The notes under the pieces are model-generated. The model was given only the letters and a program-made list of their open reading frames with translations. It was not told the origin of the DNA and did not search any database. Made by a program: the position numbers and the translations under genes. DNA of 64,000 bases from B69-G16 sp964501905 (GTDB taxonomy: Archaea; Thermoproteota; Thermoprotei; Thermofilales; B69-G16), in contig CAZCTW010000002.1 in assembly GCA_964501905.1 (NCBI GenBank), positions 124,001 to 188,000 of the forward strand. The letters run 5' to 3'. Every line of letters starts with the position of its first letter. Within the stretch, counting starts at the first letter, position 1. This document shows, one piece after another, positions 16,525 to 24,050 of this stretch.

Positions 16525-17373
16525 CTATTTGAAAAAGAACTCCACCGCAGTTAACAGGATTTCTATCACTATGAACAACAATATTAGAGATTCAAGAATG
16601 AGCTCTCTCGAAGTTGAAGCTAGATCCGAGATTACCCGCCCCATCTCCAGTATATCATCTAGCTTCTTATCTAAGGCTCTGAAACGATCATCCATCTCGA
16701 AGACTGTTCTAAGCTCTTCATATAGAGCATCTAGTTCCGGTTCCTCCCATACTATTTCCGGTTTTTCTAAAATCATAACATCTGATAAAGCGTCGAACCT
16801 AGCTCTCAGTACGGATATGAGAGATTTGACCGCCGGCTTAACCCTAAAGAAAAAAACGCTTTTCTCGAATTGTCCGAGTATCTTCTGGGCCTTCTCTAAC
16901 GCGGCGTCCACATCCCTTTCAATTCTCTCGAGCGCGAGCGATTGAGCTAGGGTAAAGGCGATTATCTTTATAATCTCCCTAGTTAGAGGAGTTTCATTAA
17001 GTATACAAGCACTATCCGTAACGATTATCCTCTTATCCTTCACCTCGTCGAAATTCTCTATTGTTTCGTCCAGAAGCGATTTAAGCTCTTCTTTATCTTC
17101 TAGGACTATAACCTCGTATTTCTCAGTATAGGGTTTGAGAGGGTCTCTGACGTATTCTTTAAGTATTCCGTAGATCTCTTGGAAAAAGCCCCTATACGGG
17201 TTCATGACAACGAACGATCCGAAAGAGTAGATGAAAACCTCTTTGCCTTGATAGCTGAAATACAGGGGCTCCTCCCAAGCCAACCTTACCCTACGCTTCA
17301 TGTATTCCCGGGAAAACCTTTTTACGTCTATTTCCCTGCCGATGTTATACGCTATTATAGTGTACTTCTGCAA
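16525..17373 (-). CDS. DUF155/RMND1-like membrane protein
   Basis: A 282-residue member of the RMD1/Sif2/DUF155 family. Conserved signs are the alpha/beta N-half ending in YEVIVLED, the helical region SLALERIERDVDAALEKA, PEIVWEEPELDALYEEL, and RFRALDKKLDDILEMGRV before a single C-terminal transmembrane helix (about residues 258-280). Eukaryotic relatives sit in mitochondria and affect translation there; the archaeal role is unknown. The long coiled coil and tail anchor suggest a membrane-attached oligomer. The gene converges on the zinc-ribbon membrane gene. Confidence 0.8.
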   Translation of the reverse strand: MQKYTIIAYNIGREIDVKRFSREYMKRRVRLAWEEPLYFSYQGKEVFIYSFGSFVVMNPYRGFFQEIYGILKEYVRDPLKPYTEKYEVIVLEDKEELKSLLDETIENFDEVKDKRIIVTDSACILNETPLTREIIKIIAFTLAQSLALERIERDVDAALEKAQKILGQFEKSVFFFRVKPAVKSLISVLRARFDALSDVMILEKPEIVWEEPELDALYEELRTVFEMDDRFRALDKKLDDILEMGRVISDLASTSRELILESLILLFIVIEILLTAVEFFFK

Positions 17374-17419
17374 TATCCCATCCTCAACATTTATTTGAGC
17401 ACACTTTATAAAAGGTGTT

Positions 17420-18125
17420 TTAGGGATAAGGCAGCAGGATTAAAAACTGGTCTCCATACCCGCTTAGCATTAATAATCCCAACGCCACGAGAAATAACCC
17501 TGCTAGCTTTTCAACAAGCCTTCCCCTAGAAACTAACCTCTTCCTAACCTTCTTCTCTTCTTCCCTCCTCCTTTTCCCCTCAATTTTTCTATCCCCTTCT
17601 TTGCTTTTTGAAAATCTGAGCCATAACGTACATCGACAAAGCGAACCCCGTCGCATAGATTATCATGACCAGGAGGCCTTCTAGAGGGCCGCCAAGCATT
17701 ATAGTATAGATGAGAAGTGTCCCCACCAAAGGTCCTGGACAAGGTGACCACATAATCCCTAGTATAAATCCTATGAAAAGACTGCCTATATCGCCTCCCA
17801 AATTTTTAACCCTTCTGCCGAGGAAGTTTGAGGCAGTCGAGGATAACTTAGCTAAGCACATATTTAATCTATCAATTAGGAGAAATAGGCCAAAGATGAC
17901 CATAGCTATATAAGTTATCTCCTCGATCACAGCTCGCCAAGTCGTTAGAAAACCTCCTATACCCCCCGTAATTGCTCCGAGGAGAGCAAAGCTTGTAACA
18001 AGGCCGATATTGATAAGCACTGCTCTTTTACGGCTAGCAAGTTGAAACGCGACAAACACGGGGAGAATGGGGAGGATACAAGGGGAGAACGTAGAGATAA
18101 CCCCCGCTCCGAATACTAGAAGCAA
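17420..18125 (-). CDS. ccdA: CcdA/DsbD-type thiol transporter, interrupted by a +1 frameshift
   Basis: The first frame (TTG start at 18,125) gives FGAGVISTFSPCILPILP and, later, GIMWSPCPGPLVG, the two Cys-Pro motifs of CcdA that carry electrons across the membrane to periplasmic thiol proteins. It stops early after MAQIFKKQRRG. Skipping one base at the A5 run (minus strand; 17,605-17,609) joins it to a frame with a charged linker and a final membrane helix VEKLAGLFLVALGLLML, restoring a normal-size protein of about 235 residues with six to seven helices. The cause may be a sequence error or a real mutation. The start overlaps the thioredoxin-like gene upstream by 10 bases. Confidence 0.8.
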
Positions 18126-18671
18126 CGTGAACCAAAAACATCCCTCCTTCCGCCTAGAGCCTCCTTCTCTAGAGAAGATATCTGCCCACTAGACGTGGAG
18201 TCTCCGCTCGTGTCGAATTCTTCTCTCTCCTCCGCCTCTAAATAGCTTATAACAAAGCTTAAATACTCCCTCAATTCCCCAACCTCCATAAACCCTGAGT
18301 GCCAACCTTTCCATAGTCTATGATTAACTGAAGTGCCATCGGGCAGGCGTACGAGAATAGTCTGGGTTCCTGGAATTCTATACATACGAGCAAGCGCAGC
18401 CTCTTTCCTGGCATTGATTTTCAGCGAGATAAAATGCTTCTCTAAAAGTTCAATAACAATAGGGTCTTTAAGCGTCTCTTCCTCAAACTTTTTACAGAAA
18501 AAGCACATCTCGCTGTAAAAAATATATGAAGAGAGGCTTTCCGCTTTCTTCTGATAGATCTACTGCCTCGCTGTAGTTCTCCATCCAGGAGATTCCTTGA
18601 GCTAGCGATAAAGCTGCCAGAAGAATTAGCGCCGCCGCACATAGCCCTGCAAGCTCCTTCGTAAGTCTCAC
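18116..18671 (-). CDS. Secreted thioredoxin-fold protein, interrupted by a frameshift
   Basis: From a GTG at 18,671 the frame encodes a signal peptide (basic start, then CAAALILLAALSLA) and ENYSEAVDLSEESGKPLFIYF; the frame is then lost at a run of six A (18,517-18,522). Skipping one base continues as YSEMCFFCKKFEEETL, a thioredoxin-like CxxC active site followed by the rest of the fold, including the cis-Pro region YRIPGTQTILV. The mature protein would sit outside the membrane and be the partner of the downstream CcdA. Without the base change only residues after the active-site Met would be made. The low-complexity Ser/Thr/Asp tail precedes CcdA. The pair is a typical thiol-oxidoreductase module. 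Confidence 0.75.
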
Positions 18672-18747
18672 GTTGAGAAAACTAGATAATTAGCTTTATG
18701 TCTAAATAACGTTATAATAATGGCTTAGAGTCTAATCGGCGATATCC

Positions 18748-19266
18748 ATGGCCAGTTTAAAGATGGACCCTGAGCTTTTAATACTCATACTTCCAGCTTG
18801 GATCGCTAATGCTACTCCAGCCTTCCTTTCCAAATTTCTCCACTTTAGTCACCCTATAGACTTCGGTAAGAATTTCGTGGATGGTCGGCGAGTACTAGGC
18901 GACGGGAAGACAATAGAGGGATTTTTGAGCGGCGTGTTAGTGGGAACTCTCTCAGGCTATATTATGAATATGTATTCCCTCCATGACCCCTATGCCTCGT
19001 TCGTGCTAGCTACGGGCTCCATGATAGGGGATTCGATAGGCTCCTTTTTCAAGAGGAGACTGGGGTACGAGAGAGGGGAGCATGCTTGGGGTCTAGATGA
19101 ACTGCCTTTTATAACGGCAGCACTGATTTTCTATCACCTTTTCTATGATGTCATAATAACTCCTAGCAACGCCTCGCCCTTGCTGTCAGTTCTAGTATTG
19201 ACGTTTATCGTCCATAATGCTACTAATATGTTCTTTAGCTGGCTCGTCGACAGGATTAGATTCTAG
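18748..19266 (+). CDS. carS: CDP-archaeol synthase
   Basis: A 172-residue membrane enzyme (DUF46 family) that activates 2,3-bis-geranylgeranylglyceryl phosphate with CTP in archaeal phospholipid synthesis. Motifs seen are the N-terminal WIANATPAF, PIDFGKNFVDGRRVLGDGKT, which is the nucleotide/metal signature, and GDSIGSFFKRRLGYERGE. Four to five membrane helices are evident. The final 75 bases overlap the convergent CYTH-domain gene. Together with GGGP synthase at 39 kb and geranylgeranyl reductase at 54 kb it documents ether-lipid synthesis. Confidence 0.95.
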   Translation: MASLKMDPELLILILPAWIANATPAFLSKFLHFSHPIDFGKNFVDGRRVLGDGKTIEGFLSGVLVGTLSGYIMNMYSLHDPYASFVLATGSMIGDSIGSFFKRRLGYERGEHAWGLDELPFITAALIFYHLFYDVIITPSNASPLLSVLVLTFIVHNATNMFFSWLVDRIRF

Positions 19267-19770
19267 AAGGAGATCGCTGTAGGAACCAGTAATTAGATCT
19301 TTTTCAACTATTTCTAATTCGTTCATCAAATTTTTCAGATATTTTCTCCCTCTAGCCTCGGCGCCTTTAGGAATCCTCATCTCAAACTCTATAAAAGAGC
19401 CTAGATTCTTAACTTCGTCTAAGTGAATTTGAACTCCCTTATACTTGTAAATTTCCCTCTTTTTATCCACTACAACCTTTATTCCCAAAACATCGTTCAG
19501 GATCTTCTTTAATTCATCTCCTTCTGTAGTCCCAACGATTAAGATATTACTAACTTTAGGTCCTCGGATATTCTCGCGTAGGTAGTAGATTAGCTTGGCC
19601 GTTTTCTCTCCCTCTATTTCCCTCAGTTTAAGCCTTTTTTCGCCGACCACAAAGTAGGTGTCAATTTGGTGAAAAACTCCTACAAATTCCGCGCCTACTT
19701 TTTTTAACTTTCTTCTTACACGGTCTAAATTTTTACACTTAGCTTTTATCTCAACTAAAGTCTTCTCCAT
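19192..19770 (-). CDS. cyaB: CYTH-domain protein (class IV adenylate cyclase CyaB-like)
   Basis: A 192-residue CYTH protein. The signature EIKAKC at the N-terminus corresponds to the ExExK motif, and later strands show RLKLREIEGEKTAKLIYY and IEFEMRIP, which line the triphosphate tunnel. The archaeal members are called CyaB or thiamine triphosphatase-like; actual cyclase activity is uncertain, and inorganic triphosphatase activity is an alternative. I place the start at the ATG at 19,770, which has a ggggttgg ribosome-binding stretch just upstream, rather than at the upstream ATG. The C-terminus overlaps the carS 3' end on the other strand by 75 bases. Confidence 0.82.
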   Translation of the reverse strand: MEKTLVEIKAKCKNLDRVRRKLKKVGAEFVGVFHQIDTYFVVGEKRLKLREIEGEKTAKLIYYLRENIRGPKVSNILIVGTTEGDELKKILNDVLGIKVVVDKKREIYKYKGVQIHLDEVKNLGSFIEFEMRIPKGAEARGRKYLKNLMNELEIVEKDLITGSYSDLLLESNPVDEPAKEHISSIMDDKRQY

Positions 19771-19902
19771 CCAACCCCCAATTATTGTCATAATACGTTG
19801 AAATAGCAGTAACGCTTAAAATTCACGATCCTTAAAACGTGACGCTGGAAGTTCTAAAATCGTCGCTACTCTTAAAAATTAAAGTGCAAAGGGTGCTATA
19901 AG

Positions 19903-20430
19903 ATGTCAAGAGAGACAAAGAGATACGATAGACTGAGCTACACACCATTTTTCAAGAGACTGTACGCGATACAAACTCCGTATCTAGCTACACCCCTCAA
20001 TGTAGCTAGGAGAATGCTCGCTCTCGCAGGCGCTAAACCCGGCGACTTGGTAGTCGACTTAGGGTGTGGAGATGGTCGAATATTGATAATTGCTGCTAAG
20101 GAGTATGGGTGTAGGTGCATCGGCGTTGAGATAGACGAGAAACTAGCTAACCTTGCCAGAGAAAACATCAGAAAAGAGGGATTGAGCGGACTGGTCGAGG
20201 TAGTAGTAGGAGACTTAATGGAGTACGAAGTCAGTAAAGCTGATATTGTAACTCTATACCTTACGCCAAGCATATTAGAGGAACTTGCGGGAAAGTTGAA
20301 GAAAGAACTTAAGGTTGGGGCTAGAGTTGTCTCCCATGATTATGAGATTCCGGGGTGGAAGTACATTCTAAAGGAGGATATTCCTAGCCAAGGCTATCAT
20401 GTGCACAGAATCTTCCTATACTTGAGGTAA
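19903..20430 (+). CDS. SAM-dependent methyltransferase, aKMT-like protein lysine methyltransferase
   Basis: A 175-residue class I methyltransferase. It has VVDLGCGDGRI (SAM-binding motif I), GVEID (acidic motif II), and VVSHDYEIPGWK near the end. The segment PYLATPLNVARRML before motif I and the SHxxEIxGW element match the archaeal lysine methyltransferase aKMT of Sulfolobus, which methylates many proteins including Cren7 and itself. No SET domain is present. The homology call is from memory of the family; substrate specificity is not shown. Confidence 0.75.
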   Translation: MSRETKRYDRLSYTPFFKRLYAIQTPYLATPLNVARRMLALAGAKPGDLVVDLGCGDGRILIIAAKEYGCRCIGVEIDEKLANLARENIRKEGLSGLVEVVVGDLMEYEVSKADIVTLYLTPSILEELAGKLKKELKVGARVVSHDYEIPGWKYILKEDIPSQGYHVHRIFLYLR

Positions 20431-20566
20431 ACAGCTGGACCTCAATCATAATTTTTACCTATTACTCAGACTTTCCAATCATTTATACTGAAAATTCTCA
20501 ATCAAAGATTACAGCCGAATATTAAAGTTAAAATATTTCCTAGTAATTAATGATTGTTAGAGATTT

Positions 20567-21199
20567 ATGAACAATGTAGAGATAGAGACATTTAAGGTAG
20601 ACGATAGGAAATTCGAATTTCATTTTGAGGAAAAGGAGGGGGATTACTGTCTTAGGAACTTCAAAGTTGAACCCTTATCGCCTATAGACGCCGAACTAAT
20701 ATGCGAAACCCTGAAAAGAACCTTTGAATGGAACTACGAAAATGGTGTCGTCGAGTTCTGGCCTAAAGATGCTGTTTGCGGAGATAAAGATGAACTGGCT
20801 CTGAGCTATCTTTTAAAGGTACTAGATGTTGTTACGGGCCTCACCACGGAAATCTCCCTAGCTGAATTAGTAATCAAATCGATTAGCGAATGGCTTACCT
20901 ATGTGGAAGGAAATGTATTAGTTTCAAAAAATATAGTTCAGTATGCCGGCGTTCAACTCCAAGTGGCATTTGAGCTACGCGTCGGAGTGGATGAAAAGTA
21001 TTTGATTAAGCTGGAAATTAGAGGAATGCCGCTTACGACGTTTGAAGCCTCCAAGTTGAAGAAGAAATTAATGGAAATCTTCAAGGACATAAAGGTGGAG
21101 AGTATTTATCCCTTTTTCTCCGCTCGCCTAGTAAAAGAGGTAGAGGATTTGCCTAAGGCATTAAAGCTATTTAAGACGCTCGCTACCTCACTTAGATAG
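20567..21199 (+). CDS. Hypothetical protein, 210 residues
   Basis: I do not recognise a family. The protein is acidic, of mixed alpha/beta composition, with no membrane helix, no signal peptide and two Cys residues in its first half that form no CxxC motif. The pattern (beta-rich N-half, helical middle LLKVLDVVTGLTTEISLAEL, then a beta-alpha repeat VAFELRVGVDEKYLIKLEI) suggests two small domains. It lies 9 bases upstream of a DHH phosphoesterase gene, so it is probably co-translated and may be a partner of that enzyme. Confidence 0.65.
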   Translation: MNNVEIETFKVDDRKFEFHFEEKEGDYCLRNFKVEPLSPIDAELICETLKRTFEWNYENGVVEFWPKDAVCGDKDELALSYLLKVLDVVTGLTTEISLAELVIKSISEWLTYVEGNVLVSKNIVQYAGVQLQVAFELRVGVDEKYLIKLEIRGMPLTTFEASKLKKKLMEIFKDIKVESIYPFFSARLVKEVEDLPKALKLFKTLATSLR

Positions 21200-21208
21200 G
21201 GGAGTTCC

Positions 21209-22186
21209 GTGAACTGCATAATAACCCACGGCGATCTGGATGGATTAACTGCCGCGGCTATATTACTCGATGTCTTAGAGAAAAAGGGAGAGAAGACTGT
21301 CTTGCTGATAGCTCAGCCTTTCACCTTGGCGAGCGCTTTGAGTAGAGCTTCCTCCTTTGAGAATCTTTCCAAGCTCTATATAATAGACGTGGGCGTAGAC
21401 CCAGCTACGTGGGAACAAGCTAGAAGACACTTGGCTAATATAAAGTTGAAAGCCGACATCGTGTGGATAGACCACCATAGAGCCACTCTCAAGAAATTGG
21501 AGGAACTAAGCAAGCTAGGGATAACCCTCATATATTCCATAGACGGCTCAGCCGCCTCAATAGTGAAATACGTATATCTAGAGAAAACTTCAAATCCACA
21601 GTTCTACTTAAAGCTGGCCGTTATAGGAGAAATTGGAGATAAAGTAAGAGAAGCTGAAAACGAGGAAGTAGCTAAACTTGTAGAAGTACTCGGCTCCTCT
21701 CTATCGGCCGATAGCGAAGATAACGACTTTAAGGTAGAGCTCGTCCGCCTCTGGGTTAAAGAACAGAAGTTTTACGATGAGAAAGTTGAAGAGAGAGCTA
21801 AAAGAGCTAAAGAAAGACTTCAAGAGCTTATCCGAGAAGCAAAGAATAGGATAATCTTTGAAGGCGAGAACGTGATTTTGATAGACTTCCGCGGCGTACC
21901 GGCCCGCGGATATATAGGGAAGGTAGCCTCAGACTATACTAACAAAACCGGGAAGGTAGTCATAGTCATTTTTCACTCTGGACCAAGCGAGATTGTGGCC
22001 ACGTGCAGAGTGCCTCAAACCGCCGACATAAATGCTCTCAACTTGTTAATGAGTATAGCTCGAAAACTGGGAGGGAGTGGGGGAGGACACCCGAAGGCTT
22101 GCTCCATTAGAGTACCCATAGCATACACTGAAGTTCTCAGGAGAGAGCTAGAGAAGCTAGATAAAATCTTCAGCGTTAAAACTTAA
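21209..22186 (+). CDS. DHH-family phosphoesterase
   Basis: A 325-residue protein with the DHH domain motifs HGDLDGLTAAAIL, IIDVGVDP and VWIDHHRAT (two-metal site) and a DHHA1 domain ending in GGSGGGHPKACSIRV, which binds the substrate. Members include RecJ, oligoribonuclease/pAp phosphatase NrnA and archaeal GAN; the short length fits an NrnA-like nano-RNase or cyclic dinucleotide phosphodiesterase more than RecJ. The start is a GTG that follows gggag. It is coupled to the unknown 210-residue gene upstream and ends 27 bases before a tRNA gene. Confidence 0.85.
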   Translation: MNCIITHGDLDGLTAAAILLDVLEKKGEKTVLLIAQPFTLASALSRASSFENLSKLYIIDVGVDPATWEQARRHLANIKLKADIVWIDHHRATLKKLEELSKLGITLIYSIDGSAASIVKYVYLEKTSNPQFYLKLAVIGEIGDKVREAENEEVAKLVEVLGSSLSADSEDNDFKVELVRLWVKEQKFYDEKVEERAKRAKERLQELIREAKNRIIFEGENVILIDFRGVPARGYIGKVASDYTNKTGKVVIVIFHSGPSEIVATCRVPQTADINALNLLMSIARKLGGSGGGHPKACSIRVPIAYTEVLRRELEKLDKIFSVKT

Positions 22187-22213
22187 ATACAACCCATGTA
22201 ACTCAAATTTTAG

Positions 22214-22332
22214 GCGCCGGTAGTCTAGTCTGGTAGGATGGCGGCCTAGCCTCTGAGGCGCCGACGCCACGCCGCTGAACGAGCCCACAAAATGGCTCGG
22301 GCGAATCCCGGGTTCGAATCCCGGCCGGCGCA
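22214..22332 (+). tRNA. tRNA-Gly(GCC) with two introns
   Basis: Acceptor stem GCGCCGG/CCGGCGC with A73, D arm GTCT/GGAT, and T arm CCGGG-TTCGAAT-CCCGG are all paired. The anticodon GCC stands at 22,266-22,268 after removal of an 18-base intron (22,248-22,265) between positions 33 and 34; it folds as a bulge-helix-bulge: bulges CT|A and AC|G, central helix CGGC/GCCG, inner helix GCCT/AGGC. A second, 27-base intron (22,279-22,305) lies in the variable loop with central helix CGCT/GGCG, bulges GA|A and AA|T, and inner helix CGAGCC/GGCTCG. Splicing both gives a standard 74-base tRNA with variable loop TGATC. No CCA is encoded. Confidence 0.85.
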
Positions 22333-22344
22333 TCCCTTACTAAA

Positions 22345-23310
22345 TTAGGAAACCCTAACTTCTATCCTAACGGCCCCTCTCTTCGCCAGTAGGTAGGTGA
22401 TTCGATAAGCGTCTTCCATATCTAACTCGGTGTTTCTAGATACATACTCAAAGAAGGCGGTTAAGGGTATGCTTCGTTCCTTGTAGACGTTAGCTATTCT
22501 GTTCACAGCCTCAAGCACTTTGACCTCGCTTTCTGTAAAAGTCTTAGATACTATCTGTTTTAACCTCTCAATGCTCTTCCTTACTTCCTCTCTACATTCC
22601 TTAATATCTACCTCGTACTCGGGCGCTTTACTCCAAGTGTTTTCTAGCTTTTCAGCTATGGATTTCAACTTACTGGCTATAGCGTCTACCTCAGCTCTCT
22701 CCTCTAGAGCTGCCGTTGCCCTAGCCTTACCAAGCATCTTAAAGGCTATATCCAATTCTTTCTTAATCTCCTTGATTCTTTTAAAGTACGCGTTCTTGCA
22801 AACTTTAACTCGGTGGTCGAGCTCTTCGCCTAGAATAGCTAGACTCGCTACGAGATCGTCTAGCTTACCCGCTGAGATACTTCCTATAAGCTTTTCGTAC
22901 TTGTCTACGGCTTTTAGAGCTTCCATGTATTGGTAGGGGCTCACTTGTTTAACTAATTTAGCCCACTTCTTCAATTCGTTAGCCTTTAGATCTATTTTAT
23001 CCAATAATTTCGAAACATAGTCTATTTGGTTTATCTTTTTAGATAATTCTCTTAATTTTCTCTCCACATCCTCTACATATTCTTTTAAGCCGTTAGCCGC
23101 TAGCTCGTACTCTCCTCCTTTCAGAGGAGGTGGAGTATACCTCTTGAGTACGTCTTCTACTAAAGGACTTATCTGGGACTTAGAGCCATAGACTGTTCTT
23201 AGGGTCTTAAGTAGAGCATTTAATTGCTCTTTAAGTTTATAGGCTTTAACGGCGAGATTCGATATCTCCTCTAGTTTATCTTTCTCTTTAACTACCTCTA
23301 CCAGATCCAC
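22345..23310 (-). CDS. Coiled-coil protein with C-terminal winged-helix-like domain
   Basis: A 321-residue soluble protein of unknown family. Residues 1-245 are almost entirely charged helices with heptad-like spacing, broken by short loops such as the TPPPLKGG segment near residue 60. The last 60 residues (from SEVKVLEAVNRIANVY to AKRGAVRIEVRVS) look like a winged helix-turn-helix. Such rod-plus-DNA-binding architecture suggests a structural role near DNA, but nothing in the sequence is decisive. The gene converges on the tRNA-Gly gene and has no operon partner. Confidence 0.65.
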   Translation of the reverse strand: MDLVEVVKEKDKLEEISNLAVKAYKLKEQLNALLKTLRTVYGSKSQISPLVEDVLKRYTPPPLKGGEYELAANGLKEYVEDVERKLRELSKKINQIDYVSKLLDKIDLKANELKKWAKLVKQVSPYQYMEALKAVDKYEKLIGSISAGKLDDLVASLAILGEELDHRVKVCKNAYFKRIKEIKKELDIAFKMLGKARATAALEERAEVDAIASKLKSIAEKLENTWSKAPEYEVDIKECREEVRKSIERLKQIVSKTFTESEVKVLEAVNRIANVYKERSIPLTAFFEYVSRNTELDMEDAYRITYLLAKRGAVRIEVRVS

Positions 23311-23456
23311 GGTTTAGGATTTTATCCTACAATAAATATGGTAAACGTTTAAAATACAGCTACTTTTACTGCTATGAAGAAGAAAGCTTGGAGAAGACTG
23401 ATAGTTCATTTCGACGGAGGAAATCGTTAAATCCTGCTCTGCTCGAATAAAAGGTT

Positions 23457-24050
23457 GTGAGGAAGATAAGGAGAGAGCTAGGCAAGTATCTGTCGTTTAA
23501 AAGAGATTATTTGAACTCGGTGCTCTCAGGCAGGAAAAAGACTACTATAAGGTGGGGGATAGTAACCCCCCGCAGCTCCAAGGTATACTTGGAGTGTAAC
23601 GGGAAAATCTACGGAGAACTCCATATAGAATCGACGGAATACGTGAAATTCTCAGATTTAACGGATAGAGACGCTATTCGCGACGGCTTTAATAGTTTAG
23701 AGGATTTAAAAGACGCGCTTAGAAACATATACGTAAACCTCAGGGGGGACGATTGGGTTACAATAATACACTTCCGCTTAGTCGAGAAGTACGTAGAGCC
23801 TGTTTCGAAGGATAAGTTCGAAAGAGGGGTTGGCGGCGTATCCTTTGCTGAAGTTGCTAGGTTGGGACTCGCCTACTCTACTTATACCTCTTCTATTGAA
23901 CGCAGAGTATTAACCGCTGTAGCCTACGCCGGGGATTTAGACTCTGCGTTAGAGAAGCTGGGTGGGCAAATTTCGCGAAGTCAAGTTGTCAAGATCTTAA
24001 AGAGAACTTTTAGAAAGCTTGTTAGAATGGGAGTTATCAAGACTTTTTGA
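23457..24050 (+). CDS. ASCH-domain protein with C-terminal helix-turn-helix
   Basis: A 197-residue protein starting with GTG. Residues 10-115 form an ASCH/PUA-like domain, shown by LSGRKKTTIRWG, VYLECNGKIYGEL, KFSDLTDRDAIRDGF and DWVTIIHF. ASCH domains bind RNA or modified nucleosides and act in RNA processing or as small hydrolases. Residues 130-197 end in SRSQVVKILKRTFRKLVRMG, which looks like a helix-turn-helix. The combination is unusual. The gene ends 14 bases inside the convergent topoisomerase tail gene. Confidence 0.75.
   Translation: MRKIRRELGKYLSFKRDYLNSVLSGRKKTTIRWGIVTPRSSKVYLECNGKIYGELHIESTEYVKFSDLTDRDAIRDGFNSLEDLKDALRNIYVNLRGDDWVTIIHFRLVEKYVEPVSKDKFERGVGGVSFAEVARLGLAYSTYTSSIERRVLTAVAYAGDLDSALEKLGGQISRSQVVKILKRTFRKLVRMGVIKTF

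Noticed and set aside
22281..22298. Reading the GAGCC/GGCTC hairpin in tRNA-Gly as a class II variable arm (Ser or Leu)
   Set aside because: The D arm, anticodon GCC and A73 fit glycine, and the hairpin fits a 27-base BHB intron instead.
23380..23440. Short C/D-like string and an 18-codon frame before the ASCH gene
   Set aside because: No second box pair and no ribosome-binding site; too short to support.
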